The translations under genes and the position numbers were made by a program. A DNA stretch of 64,000 nucleotides from an uncultured SAR86 cluster bacterium (GTDB taxonomy: Bacteria > Pseudomonadota > Gammaproteobacteria > Magnimaribacterales > AG-339-G14). This document shows positions 34,745 through 47,538 of the stretch, one piece after another (positions within the stretch are counted from its first letter, which is position 1; each line of letters opens with the position of its first letter). The notes under the pieces are model-generated. The model worked only from the letters and a program-made list of their open reading frames with translations. It had not been told where the DNA came from and did no database searches. Where the stretch lies: assembly GCA_902562135.1 (NCBI GenBank), contig CACESE010000004.1, positions 29,661 to 93,660 on the forward strand. The letters are read 5' to 3'.

Positions 34745-35578
34745 TTAGGCTCCACGAGACCTAATTAACTCAGATGTATCAGGTTCAAGACCTGTCCACT
34801 GTGAAAATGACTCTGCTGCTTGCTGAACTAACATGCCCCATCCATCAAATACCTCAGGCACAGATTGATCTTTTGCCATTTTCATAAAAAGAGTGTCCTT
34901 CTGAGAGTAATATAAATCAAGGGCTACAGCCGCATCCTTAAAAATTTCAGAGTTTATTTCAAGTTTAGATTCCGGTGAAGTTGAAATAGAAGTAGCGTTT
35001 ATCACTAAATCAAAAGAGGTATTAGCTATATTATCTAGGGTTAAACTTGAAGGCATAAGAATAGAACTTTTCATGTGAAATCCGCTTAAACCCTGTATCT
35101 CAGCAACTAATTTATAGGCTTTTTCTGCGGTACGGTTAGCAACAATAAGTTGTTGAGGATTTTCAGATAATATTGACGGAATTATTCCCCTACTCGCACC
35201 ACCAGCTCCAATAACTAAAACATTCTTTGCCTGTAATTCGATTTCTTTAACTTTTAAATCGTTTACCAAACCAACTCCATCCGTGCAATCTGCAAAAATT
35301 TTATCCTCCTTCAAATGAAGCATATTGGCAGCGCCCGCCTGAAGCGCCCTGTCGGAAATTACATCAGCTAATTTAAAAGCTTCTTCTTTGAGAGGTAAAG
35401 TCACGCTTAAGCCAATTCCTTCATTATTAAAAAAATCTTTCACCCAACTAGCACACTCATGCTTTCTGACGAGATGTTTTGTGAATGTGATTTCTAAATC
35501 AAATTGGTTCGCGAAAGAATGATGGATCTCGGGCGACCTGCTGTGTTCAATAGGAAATCCTATTACGCCATATTTCAT
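34745..35578 (-). CDS. aroE: shikimate dehydrogenase
   Basis: About 277 residues; reduces 3-dehydroshikimate with NADPH in aromatic amino acid synthesis. Substrate-binding SRSPEIHH, catalytic Lys in LPLKEEAF, NADPH loop GAGGASRG and the NRTAEKA segment are all in place. I used the ATG at 35578, which overlaps the tsaC stop as ATGA; an ATG four codons further upstream is in frame. The tsaC-aroE pairing is typical for gammaproteobacteria. Confidence 0.94.
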   Translation of the reverse strand: MKYGVIGFPIEHSRSPEIHHSFANQFDLEITFTKHLVRKHECASWVKDFFNNEGIGLSVTLPLKEEAFKLADVISDRALQAGAANMLHLKEDKIFADCTDGVGLVNDLKVKEIELQAKNVLVIGAGGASRGIIPSILSENPQQLIVANRTAEKAYKLVAEIQGLSGFHMKSSILMPSSLTLDNIANTSFDLVINATSISTSPESKLEINSEIFKDAAVALDLYYSQKDTLFMKMAKDQSVPEVFDGWGMLVQQAAESFSQWTGLEPDTSELIRSRGA

Positions 35579-36111
35579 TTTCTTATCCATTTGCCAGTTT
35601 CTAAATCTTGGACAGGAGTAGGTTTATTAAGTTTTCCCAACATTCCTTCAACTATGAATAAATCTTCGCCAAATATTTTTTTTATTTCATTTGGATTTTT
35701 TGCAGGTTCATTTCCACTTAAATTTGCTGAAGTCGAACAAATAGAGCTTCCTAATTCTTGTGTAATATTTATGACCGTTGGATGAGTTGACAATCTAACC
35801 GCAACAGAACCACTTTTTCCTTTTAACCAACTTGGTGTTGTTGCTGTTGGAGGAATCAGCCAAGTATGAGGACCTGGCCATTTTGTAAAAAGAGTATTCA
35901 TCTTTTCTTCAGGAAGATCTCCCAGAAAATTATCTAACTGTTCTATATGTCCAGCTAAGATAATTACTCCTTTCTCCTTAGGTCTTAGTTTTAAATTGAA
36001 AAGATTTTCAACAGCTTCTTCAGAAAAGGGGTTACAGCCTAAGCCCCATACTCCTTCTGTTGGATGAGCAAAGGCCTTATTCTGCAAGAATATTTCTTTA
36101 AGAATTGACAT
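35575..36111 (-). CDS. tsaC: threonylcarbamoyl-AMP synthase
   Basis: A 178-residue YrdC/TsaC protein that makes threonylcarbamoyl-AMP for the t6A37 modification of tRNA. The characteristic PTEGVWGLGC and the basic KLRPKEKGVIIL loop are near the N terminus, with WLIPPT, GSVAVRLSTHP and STSANLSGNEP further on. Length is that of the short TsaC form without the Sua5 C-terminal domain. It overlaps aroE, and partners TsaB/D/E are not in the window. Confidence 0.94.
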   Translation of the reverse strand: MSILKEIFLQNKAFAHPTEGVWGLGCNPFSEEAVENLFNLKLRPKEKGVIILAGHIEQLDNFLGDLPEEKMNTLFTKWPGPHTWLIPPTATTPSWLKGKSGSVAVRLSTHPTVINITQELGSSICSTSANLSGNEPAKNPNEIKKIFGEDLFIVEGMLGKLNKPTPVQDLETGKWIRK

Positions 36112-36141
36112 GAAAACTTATCTAAAAGTATCTAAAATACT

Positions 36142-36630
36142 TTAAATCCCTTGTAATTCGTCGTTTTCCGATTTTAATTGTTCTTTATTAGCAATTCTTG
36201 CTTCTTTGATTTTTTCTTGAAGGGCTTCATTGTTCACAGATAAAATTTGAGCAGCTAAATGCCCTGCATTAATAGCACCTGCTTTTCCTATCGCAACTGT
36301 AGCAACAGGCACCCCTTTGGGCATTTGGACTGTAGATAAAAGTGCATCTAATCCATTTAAAGGACCTCCATCCCCTGGAACACCGATCACCGGTAATGAA
36401 GTATGTGCGGCAATATTACCTGCTAAATGAGCTGCCATTCCAGCTATTCCGATGAATACTCTAGTTCCATCAGCAATGGTTGCTTTTATGTGCTCTTGCA
36501 AATATTCAGGCATTCTATGGGCGCTTAAAACATTGATGCTACATTCAATGTCTAACTGCTTTAAAACTTCTGCTGCTGCTTCTGCTAATTCCATGTCGGT
36601 TTTAGAACCTATTACTATTGATACTTTCAA
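36142..36630 (-). CDS. purE: N5-carboxyaminoimidazole ribonucleotide mutase
   Basis: A 162-residue class I PurE that moves the carboxyl group of N5-CAIR to give CAIR in purine synthesis. GSKTDMELAEAA, LSAHRMPE with the catalytic His, and the GMAAHLAGNIAAHTSLPVIGVP segment are intact. Class I PurE needs PurK, which is usually the next gene but is not adjacent here, so purK must lie elsewhere if the pathway is standard. Confidence 0.94.
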   Translation of the reverse strand: MKVSIVIGSKTDMELAEAAAEVLKQLDIECSINVLSAHRMPEYLQEHIKATIADGTRVFIGIAGMAAHLAGNIAAHTSLPVIGVPGDGGPLNGLDALLSTVQMPKGVPVATVAIGKAGAINAGHLAAQILSVNNEALQEKIKEARIANKEQLKSENDELQGI

Positions 36631-36692
36631 ATTAACCTCAACCTAAAAATAATATTATTTATAATTAACATTTATTTTAAATTAAATATTAA

Positions 36693-37193
36693 ATGACAAT
36701 AAGAAAAATTTTAACCTTCCCAGATCCTGCATTGAGAAACGTTGCGAAAGAAGTTGCTGAATTTGATTCAGAATTAAAAAAATTAGCTGACGATCTTTTA
36801 GAAACAATGTATGAAAACAATGGAATAGGATTAGCTGCAATCCAAATTGGGATTTTGAAAAGAATTATAGTTGCTGATGTATCCGAAGAAAAAAATGAGC
36901 CTCATGTATTCGTAAACCCAAAAATCAAAGTTTTAGACGAAAAGGAAAAGGGCGGTTACGACGAAGGATGTTTATCTATACCAGGATTTTACGAAGAAGT
37001 AGTCAGGCCATTAAAAGTAGAAATAAATTTCCAAAATCTTGAAGGAGAAAATAAAAGTTTATTTCCAGAAGGATTGCTTGGAGTTGTCGTTCAACACGAA
37101 GCAGACCACCTAGATGGAAAGTTAATGGTAGATTATATTTCTTCTGTCAAAAGACAGAGAATTAGATCTAAACTTTTAAAAATGAAAAAATAA
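36693..37193 (+). CDS. def: peptide deformylase
   Basis: A 166-residue metalloenzyme that removes the N-formyl group from new proteins. The three family motifs are GIGLAAIQIG (44-53), EGCLSIPG with metal ligand C93, and QHEADH with H135, E136 and H139. It is followed by fmt, 91 bases downstream, the common def-fmt arrangement. Confidence 0.96.
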   Translation: MTIRKILTFPDPALRNVAKEVAEFDSELKKLADDLLETMYENNGIGLAAIQIGILKRIIVADVSEEKNEPHVFVNPKIKVLDEKEKGGYDEGCLSIPGFYEEVVRPLKVEINFQNLEGENKSLFPEGLLGVVVQHEADHLDGKLMVDYISSVKRQRIRSKLLKMKK

Positions 37194-37284
37194 AGCAATA
37201 AGAACAATTTATATATCGCGTTTGAAAAGATTGACAAGAAAAAAATTTAAACTCGCACTTTTGAAAATATAGAAATAAAGTTTT

Positions 37285-38217
37285 GTGAAAATTATATTTG
37301 CCGGAACTCCAAAAATAGTTATAGAAACATTGAATGTAATTCATGCTTCTTCGCACGAAATTAGTTTAATCCTAACGAATGAAGATAAGCCTTTTGGTAG
37401 AGGAAAAAAAATTACAAAACCTCCAGTTAAAATATTCGCTGAAGAAAATAATATTGACTTTAGACAGCCAACAAATTTAAAAGAAGAAGGGCTATTAAAT
37501 TTCTTGAAATCAAAACAAGCAGATTTGCTTTTGGTTTTTGCATACGGACATTTAGTGCCTGAGGAGATATTAAATATTTTTAAAATGGGAGCATTGAATA
37601 TTCACACATCTTTACTCCCAAAATTAAGAGGCGCTGCTCCTATTCAAAGAGCGATCATTAATGGAGAAAAAAATACTGGCATTACCTTCATGAAAATGGA
37701 AAAAGGTTTAGACACTGGGCCAATTTATAATCAAGAAATTGTAACAATCAATGAGGAAGAAACATCTGAATCATTAAGCCAAAAGATATCAGAAGTATCT
37801 TCTCGTAAAATTTTAGAAACTATTGATAATATTGAGAAAAATAATTATATACTAACTCCTCAAGACCATAAACTTGCTACTTATGCCCCTAAAATTATAA
37901 AAGAAGAATCAAAGATTAATTGGGAAAAAGAAGCTGCAAAAATTGTTAATCAAATTAATGGCTTGAGCCCTTCTCCTGGAACTTATAGTTTATTAAATAA
38001 AGAAAGAATTAACTTTTTTTTGGCTGAATGTACTGATGTTGAAACTAAAGGTCCAGGGATTTTAGTTGAAGCATCAAAAGAAAATCTTCTTATAGGGGCA
38101 AAAGATTTCTGTGTAAAAATAAAAGAACTATCTAGATCAGGAAAAAAAAGACAAAAGTATGAATCTTTTTATAATGGGTCAAGACAACTTTTTTCCAAAG
38201 AAAAATTTTTAAGCTAG
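37285..38217 (+). CDS. fmt: methionyl-tRNA formyltransferase
   Basis: A 310-residue enzyme that formylates initiator Met-tRNA. Start codon GTG. Folate-binding region and catalytic Asn/His/Asp lie in NIHTSLLPKLRGAAPIQRAI and TGITFMKMEKGLDTGP. The C-terminal OB-like tRNA-binding domain is present but rather short. In many gammaproteobacteria rsmB follows; here trkA follows directly. Confidence 0.95.
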   Translation: MKIIFAGTPKIVIETLNVIHASSHEISLILTNEDKPFGRGKKITKPPVKIFAEENNIDFRQPTNLKEEGLLNFLKSKQADLLLVFAYGHLVPEEILNIFKMGALNIHTSLLPKLRGAAPIQRAIINGEKNTGITFMKMEKGLDTGPIYNQEIVTINEEETSESLSQKISEVSSRKILETIDNIEKNNYILTPQDHKLATYAPKIIKEESKINWEKEAAKIVNQINGLSPSPGTYSLLNKERINFFLAECTDVETKGPGILVEASKENLLIGAKDFCVKIKELSRSGKKRQKYESFYNGSRQLFSKEKFLS

Positions 38218-38263
38218 TTACTAAAAAAAATAACTGGGAGTATAATTTTAATAGAGAAAAAAA

Positions 38264-39625
38264 TTGAACATAGTAATTTTAGGCGCCGGCCAAGTCGGCT
38301 CAGAACTTTCTGCAATCCTTGCATCCGATCATGACGTAACTCTGATTGATTTAAATCAAGAAAAATTACAAAAAATTTCTGACCATCATGATCTTAAGAC
38401 GATTTGCGGTAATGCTTGTTATCCAAAAACTCTTGAGCAAGCTGAAATTGAAAAATCAGATCTTGCCATTGCTATGACCCAGTACGACGAAGTTAACATG
38501 GTTGCTTGTCAAATGATTAAACATATCAGCAAAAAAACAAAAACTATGGCGCGCATTAGGGCAACTCAATATTTAGGTGGGAAAGGTAGTGAAATTTTCG
38601 AGGCTGGTGATTACACCATTGATGTAATAATTAGTCCTGAAAATTTAATTACAGATTTTATTAAACGAATTATTGAAGTTCCTGGCGCGAATAAAGTTTT
38701 AGATTTTGGTAATGGGCAAGCATCGATGGTAAGTGTTAAAGCTAAAGGTGGATTGATAACAGGACATAAAATTTCAGAACTGAAGGACATTATCCCAGAT
38801 GTTGACGTCAGAGTAGCTGCAATTAATAGAGACGAAAATCTCATTATCCCAAAGGGTAGCGACACTATAGACAAAGGTGACGAAGTATTTTTTATTTCAG
38901 CTAAAAAGGATATTAAAAAAGTCATATCTACAATTTATCAATATGACAAAGGGTACAAAAATATAATGATAGCTGGAGGAGGAAGGATAGGTAGGAGGTT
39001 GGCAAATTCACTAGAATCAAAATATAGAATAAAGATAATTGAAGCAGATAAAGACAGATGCGTTTACCTAAATGAAAAATTAGAAAATTCCCTTATACTC
39101 CATGGCGACTCCTCTGATTCAGAATTATTGGAAGAAGAAAACATCGATGATATGGATTTATTTTGCGCATTAACTAATAACGATGAAGCAAATGTAATGT
39201 CTTCACTTTTAGCAAAAAAACTTGGAGCTAAAAAAATAGTTTCCTTAGTTAACAAACAGAATTATTTAGATTTAATAAAAGAAAATGAAGAAGTTGACAT
39301 TACTATTGCGCCTACTGATATAGCCATTGGAGTTGTGTTAAAAAACTTATCAAAAAAAGAATTAGTTACTGCGCATTCATTAAAGAGAGGACAAGCTGAG
39401 GCTATCGAAATAATTGCAAAATCATCTGATAATCCAGAAAATATTGTTGGTAAAGATATTGGAGAGATCTCTACACCCGAGGGAACAGTGATTGCAGCTA
39501 TTTCTAACGATGAAAAAATAAAAATTGCTCATCATGATGTTAAAATTGAGGAAAACGACCATTTAATAGTATTTTTGTCTGATTCTAGCAAGTTCGAAGA
39601 AGTTGAAAGAAGATTAACAAAATAA
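38264..39625 (+). CDS. trkA: Trk system potassium uptake protein TrkA
   Basis: A 453-residue cytoplasmic regulatory subunit. Two repeats, each a Rossmann NAD-binding RCK-N domain (ILGAGQVGSELSAILA; IAGGGRIGRRLANSLE) followed by a TrkA-C domain. Start codon is TTG, with no better ATG nearby. It directly precedes its membrane partner trkH, with ten bases between, forming a complete Trk K+ uptake module. Confidence 0.94.
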   Translation: MNIVILGAGQVGSELSAILASDHDVTLIDLNQEKLQKISDHHDLKTICGNACYPKTLEQAEIEKSDLAIAMTQYDEVNMVACQMIKHISKKTKTMARIRATQYLGGKGSEIFEAGDYTIDVIISPENLITDFIKRIIEVPGANKVLDFGNGQASMVSVKAKGGLITGHKISELKDIIPDVDVRVAAINRDENLIIPKGSDTIDKGDEVFFISAKKDIKKVISTIYQYDKGYKNIMIAGGGRIGRRLANSLESKYRIKIIEADKDRCVYLNEKLENSLILHGDSSDSELLEEENIDDMDLFCALTNNDEANVMSSLLAKKLGAKKIVSLVNKQNYLDLIKENEEVDITIAPTDIAIGVVLKNLSKKELVTAHSLKRGQAEAIEIIAKSSDNPENIVGKDIGEISTPEGTVIAAISNDEKIKIAHHDVKIEENDHLIVFLSDSSKFEEVERRLTK

Positions 39626-39635
39626 GAGTAATTAA

Positions 39636-41084
39636 GTGAAATATAGACTTATTTCTAAGATTTTAGGTACTGGATTGATCTTATTTTCAGCTATTCAGTT
39701 ATTTCCAATAATAATCTCATTAATTTATGACGAACAAAACTACTTAAGTTTTTTAGAATCTTCTTTAATTACTTTTGCATCAGGATTATTTTTATACGGC
39801 GTAAATTATTCTAAAGACTATGAAGACCTCAAAATAAGAGACGGTTTCTTGTTAATTGTTCTTTTGTGGTTTATTTTTTCTATTTTTGCATCAATACCTT
39901 TCGTATTAAAAACAGACCCTCTAACGATAGTAAATGCTTACTTTGAAGCTGTCTCAGGTTTAACAACCACTGGAGCAACAATTTTTGTAAATCTTGATAA
40001 CGAATTAAAATCAATTCTTTTTTATAGGGCTCTTTTACAATGGGTTGGAGGCCTAGGCATTGTAGTTTTAGCTTTAGCCCTATTTCCAATACTTGGAATA
40101 GGTGGGATGCAATTGTATAGAGGCGAAGCTTCTAATCCAGTAAATAGCAACAAATTAAGACCTAAAATGGCTGAAACAGCAAAATCATTATGGTTTATTT
40201 ACCTTTTTCTGACTATTTTATGTTTTTTTTGTTATAGATTTTCTGGTATGACCAACTTTGATGCTGTAACGCATGCATTCACCACAATCGCTATTGGAGG
40301 TTTTTCTAATTACGACAATAGTTTTGCTTATTTCTCTAATAACTTTATCTATTTATTTGCTTCTATTTTCATGTTTTTATCTGCAATTAGTTTTTCTCTT
40401 CATTTTGTTGCCTTTAATAAAATAGATATAACAGGATACTTTAAAGATAAAGAACTTAGGTTTTATGCAACGATAATTTTTGTTTCATTTATTTTAATTT
40501 TCATAGTTCTGCAATCTTCAAATGCAAAAGGAAATTTAGATACATTAATCCTTTCAGTATTTCAGACAATTTCCTTTGCAACTACCACAGGTTTTGTTTC
40601 GACAGATCAGTCATCATTACCATTATTTATTCCATACTTATTAATTGCTCTTGCGGGGATGGGTGCTTGTGCAGGATCTACAGGTGGAGGGTTAAAAGCA
40701 ATAAGAGTTTATATTCTTTTCAGACAAGCAAAAAATGAATTAAAAAAATTAATACATCCTAGTTCAGTTATTCCTCTTAAGATTGGTGATAATGTAATTG
40801 ATAAAGAAATATCGGATTCAGTTTGGGGCTTTGTTTCTGTCTATCTTTTTGCACTGTTTTTTGGAATATTACTTATTCTTGCTACAGGAATTAATATTGA
40901 AACTGCCTTTTCGACTATTTTCTCTTGTTTAAATAATTTAGGACCAGCTCTGGGTGACGCTACGGAAAATTATGCTTCTTTAAACGATGCTAGTAAAATT
41001 ATTTTATCGTTTACAATGATACTAGGAAGGTTGGAAATTTATACTTTATTAGTATTATTTACTACTTTCTTCTGGAGATCATAG
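39636..41084 (+). CDS. trkH: Trk system potassium uptake protein TrkH
   Basis: A 482-residue membrane protein, the ion-conducting partner of TrkA. Multiple helices and four pore-loop filters with the expected TTGAT, GGFSNYD, ATTTGFVSTD and NNLGPALGD segments, plus GGLGIVVLALALFPILGIGGMQLYRGE. Start codon is GTG. In other gammaproteobacteria trkH is often elsewhere, so the trkA-trkH adjacency gives a compact uptake operon. Confidence 0.94.
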   Translation: MKYRLISKILGTGLILFSAIQLFPIIISLIYDEQNYLSFLESSLITFASGLFLYGVNYSKDYEDLKIRDGFLLIVLLWFIFSIFASIPFVLKTDPLTIVNAYFEAVSGLTTTGATIFVNLDNELKSILFYRALLQWVGGLGIVVLALALFPILGIGGMQLYRGEASNPVNSNKLRPKMAETAKSLWFIYLFLTILCFFCYRFSGMTNFDAVTHAFTTIAIGGFSNYDNSFAYFSNNFIYLFASIFMFLSAISFSLHFVAFNKIDITGYFKDKELRFYATIIFVSFILIFIVLQSSNAKGNLDTLILSVFQTISFATTTGFVSTDQSSLPLFIPYLLIALAGMGACAGSTGGGLKAIRVYILFRQAKNELKKLIHPSSVIPLKIGDNVIDKEISDSVWGFVSVYLFALFFGILLILATGINIETAFSTIFSCLNNLGPALGDATENYASLNDASKIILSFTMILGRLEIYTLLVLFTTFFWRS

Positions 41085-41113
41085 TGAGTATTCACTTCTA
41101 TTAATATATTGTT

Positions 41114-42453
41114 ATGACAGCAAAAAATATGGATGATTTAGTTGCTCTTTGTAAGAGGAGGGGATTCATTTTTCAGTCCAGTGAAATATATGGCGGTATT
41201 CAAGGAGTCTATGATTATGGCCCTTTAGGAGTTGAACTAAAAAATAATATTAAGAGATCATGGTGGGCATCGATCGTTTATGATCGGGATGATGTTGAAG
41301 GTTTGGATGCATCAATTTTAACGCACCCAGAAGTATTAAATTATTCGGGTCATGAAGATACTTTCACAGATCCAATGGTTGACTGTAAATCATGCGGTGA
41401 AAGATTTAGAGCAGATCAAGTACCCGACTATTGCAATGAAGAGGACTTAACAGAACCTAGACAATTTAATCTTATGTTCAAAACTAACGTTGGTCCAATA
41501 GAAGACGGCTCAAGTTTTGCTTATCTTAGACCCGAAACTGCTCAGCAAATCTTTATAAATTTTAAAAATATTATTGACTCAACTTCTAGAAAACCACCAT
41601 TCGGAATAGCACAAATTGGCAAGGCTTTTAGAAATGAAATTACACCTAGAAACTTCATATTCAGAGTCAGAGAATTTGAACAGATGGAACTTGAATATTT
41701 TGTTGAACCAGGTGAGGATGAAAAATGGCATAAAATTTGGATTGATGAAAGACTTAAATGGTGGGAAGATCAAGGTGTTAGTAAAAATAATATTAAGCTT
41801 CTAAATGTTGAGAAAGATGAACTAGCTCATTATTCAAAGGCGACTGTAGACTTAATGTATAAGTTTCCTCACGGCTTAGAAGAGCTCGAAGGAATTGCAA
41901 ACAGAACAGATTTTGATCTCGGCTCGCATAGCAAAAATCAAAATGAACTTCATATAGAATCAAAAACAAAATTGAACAAAGGTTCTAATTCAAAATTAGC
42001 AGTACAAAGAGAGGATAACTCATGGTTTGTTCCATTTGTAATTGAGCCTTCCGCTGGAGTAGATAGAGGATTTTTAGCTATTTTAAATGAGGCGTATAAA
42101 GAGGAATCACTAGAAAATGGCACAAAAAGGGTAGTTTTAGCTCTAAAGTCTCATCTTGCGCCTATTAAGGCAGCAATAGTGCCTTTGAAGAAAAATAACG
42201 AAAAACTAGTAAATTTAGCTAAAAAACTCAAAAAGGAGCTTCAAAACCAAAAATTAGGGAGAGTAATCCTAGAAAATACTGGAAATATAGGAAAAAGCTA
42301 CCGAAAACACGATGAAATAGGAACGCCTATGTGCATTACTGTTGATTTTGATAGCTTAGAGAAAGAAACGGTAACAGTTAGAGACCGAGATAGCATGGCT
42401 CAGCAAGTAATTCCCATAAACGAATTAACTGAATTTTACAAAAAGTTCTTAAA

Positions 42454-42457
<4 letters not shown>
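41114..42457 (+). CDS. glyS: glycyl-tRNA synthetase, single-chain (alpha2) type
   Basis: A 447-residue class IIa synthetase of the homodimer type, as in eukaryotes, archaea and some bacteria. Gammaproteobacteria usually carry the alpha2-beta2 enzyme. Motif 2 is around [22 protein letters not shown] and motif 3 is [11 protein letters not shown]. The N-terminal [16 protein letters not shown], the CKSC...YC zinc-like insert and the C-terminal anticodon-binding domain are present. It lies upstream of gmhB, in the slot that normally holds glyQ-glyS in this gene neighbourhood. Confidence 0.93.
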
Positions 42458-45410
<2,953 letters not shown>

Positions 45411-46433
45411 TTATAAATCAATTAGCAGATCTATTGTTTTATTTTCTATTTTTTTTACAGATGTTATTATTTTTTGACCTTTAGATAAAGATAAAAATTC
45501 CAATGCTAAACTTAAATTCTTATCGTCTAGTTCTGAAGCTAAATCATCTATTAAATAAATTACATATTTGTCCTGAGAGATAGTGAAATAGTCACCAAAA
45601 GACAAAAAAATCAATAAAATCAGTAGCTTCTGCTCTCCTCTAGACAAAATATTTCCGCTCTTCTCTCCTAAAACTTTTATTTCAAGATCAAATTTGTGAG
45701 CTCCAGATTTTGTATAGCCTTTTAATAAATCTTCCTCATAATCTTGTCTTAATTTCTTTTCTAAACTCTCTCCCTTCCAACCTGAATAAAACGAAATCTG
45801 CAGACTGCTTAAAATATTTTTCCATCTTTTGTCATCCAATTTATTAAAAATATTGTTCTTTAAATTTTCTAAAACTTTATTGACTATTATTTCTCTATCC
45901 TTATTAATTTTCTCGCTACTTTCTATTAATAATTTTGTCCAAGTGGAAATTTGATTTTTATTTTCTTCTTTTAAAGCTTTATTCCTAGAATAAAGAATTT
46001 TTTTAAATCTCCTCAGATTAACCAAATGATCTTGTTTCACGTGAAACAAAAAGAAATCTATAAACTCCCTTCTCTCATCCTTATTTTGTTCAAGGAAACG
46101 TAAAGAAAAGTTATTAATCAATAAAGTAAGATAATCGTATTTAATATAATTTTCATAATTTGTTTTTTTAACTATTTGTCCAATTTTTTTTTCTACAATT
46201 CTTTTATCATTATTGAACTTTGTACTTATTCTAAAAAAATCAGAATCTTTATTTATCATTGCATTAACGCTACTAGTTCTGAAAGATTTTGATTTTAACA
46301 AAAAGTGAATTGCTTCAATCAAGGATGTTTTACCCGAACCATTTTCTCCATAAACAAGAACTGTTTCTTTGAGGCTAAATAGAGAGTCTTTAAATGATCT
46401 AAAGTTTAATAAATGTAATTGGTGCAAGAACAT
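45411..46433 (-). CDS. recF: DNA replication and repair protein RecF
   Basis: A 340-residue SMC-like ATPase that loads RecA at gaps with RecO and RecR. Walker A is YGENGSGKTSL near residue 30, the signature is LSRGEQK, and Walker B is YLIDDLASELD. Slightly shorter than the E. coli protein (357). It starts four bases after dnaN. A perfect parS palindrome lies inside the coding sequence at 46033-46048. Confidence 0.95.
   Translation of the reverse strand: MFLHQLHLLNFRSFKDSLFSLKETVLVYGENGSGKTSLIEAIHFLLKSKSFRTSSVNAMINKDSDFFRISTKFNNDKRIVEKKIGQIVKKTNYENYIKYDYLTLLINNFSLRFLEQNKDERREFIDFFLFHVKQDHLVNLRRFKKILYSRNKALKEENKNQISTWTKLLIESSEKINKDREIIVNKVLENLKNNIFNKLDDKRWKNILSSLQISFYSGWKGESLEKKLRQDYEEDLLKGYTKSGAHKFDLEIKVLGEKSGNILSRGEQKLLILLIFLSFGDYFTISQDKYVIYLIDDLASELDDKNLSLALEFLSLSKGQKIITSVKKIENKTIDLLIDL
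46033..46048. other. parS: parS centromere site within recF
   Basis: The 16-bp palindrome TGTTTCACGTGAAACA, identical to the bacterial parS consensus bound by ParB. It lies in the coding sequence for recF residues in FHVKQ and is extended by a further matching base pair on each side. It is about 9.3 kb from parA-parB and 2.9 kb from the DnaA boxes, as expected for an origin-proximal centromere. Confidence 0.93.
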
Positions 46434-46437
46434 AAAA

Positions 46438-47538
46438 TCATAAGCGCATAGGCATGATTACATGTACCAAATTATCATTTTCTTTATTCTTGATGATGCA
46501 GGAATTCTCAGGACCATAAAAAACGAAATCTATTTCAGGATTATGTATTACTGATAAAGATTCCTGAATATAGCTGATATTAAATCCTATTTCTAAATCG
46601 TCTCCAGCATATTCAACTGATATCTCTTCTTCAGCGCTTTCTTTACTTGGATTGTTAGCACAAATTTTTAGATTATCCTTAGAAAGAATAAACTTAACCC
46701 CCCTATATTTTTCATTAGATAAGACTGAAGCTCTATTAAGTGCGGTTTGAATTAAAGTTTTTTCTACCTTCAAGACTTGTTCCTCTCCAGTAGGAAAAAC
46801 TTTTTGATAATCTGGATAATTGCCCTCTATAAGTTTGCTGACAAATCTAAACTCCTCAGAGGAAATCATTATTTGATTTGAAGAAAAACAAAGATCAACT
46901 TCGCCGGGATAAAGATTTAATAGTTTTTGTAATTCTAAGGCAGATTTCCTTGGCAAAATCAGTTTACTTTCGTTTAATTCTTTATCCAGAGTTTCTGATG
47001 CCCATGCCAGTCTATGACCATCAGTTGCTACAAGATTTACATTAGAACCGTCAATTTCAACTAAAATTCCGTTTAAGTAGTATCTTACATCCTGAGAAGC
47101 CATTGCAAAGGATGTTTGATCTATCAAGTCAGCAAGCAATTTGCCACTTAAACTTGTTTCTAAATCAAAACTATCTATTTCCACTACTGGAAAATCCTGA
47201 ATTGGAAGGATTGCAAACTCACCGTTAAATTTTTTAGCGGTAACAGTCAATTGATTATCTTTTAGAGAAAACTCTAAAGTAGTTTCGTCTTCTAAAGATC
47301 TGGTTAAATCAAATATTTTTCTAGCAGAGACTGTTGTTTCGCCTTGTTCATTAATGGAATCGCAATTAATATTAAAACTTAATTCTATTTCTAAATCTGT
47401 TGCAATAAGACTTATTGAATTATTCTCAGCTTTAATATAAATATTTGATAAAATTGGAATAGATTGTCTAGTTTCTGCAACCGATGCTAAAAGAGATAAA
47501 GGTTCTGAAATTTTCGCCTTTGTAATTTTAAAATTCAT
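46438..47538 (-). CDS. dnaN: DNA polymerase III beta sliding clamp
   Basis: A 366-residue clamp, same length as E. coli. The three clamp repeats are recognisable (start [20 protein letters not shown]; middle VATDGHRLAWA; end HVIMPMRL). The C-terminal MPMRL matches the conserved end of the family. Its ATG overlaps the dnaA stop codon (TAATG), coupling the two. Confidence 0.96.
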   Translation of the reverse strand: MNFKITKAKISEPLSLLASVAETRQSIPILSNIYIKAENNSISLIATDLEIELSFNINCDSINEQGETTVSARKIFDLTRSLEDETTLEFSLKDNQLTVTAKKFNGEFAILPIQDFPVVEIDSFDLETSLSGKLLADLIDQTSFAMASQDVRYYLNGILVEIDGSNVNLVATDGHRLAWASETLDKELNESKLILPRKSALELQKLLNLYPGEVDLCFSSNQIMISSEEFRFVSKLIEGNYPDYQKVFPTGEEQVLKVEKTLIQTALNRASVLSNEKYRGVKFILSKDNLKICANNPSKESAEEEISVEYAGDDLEIGFNISYIQESLSVIHNPEIDFVFYGPENSCIIKNKENDNLVHVIMPMRL

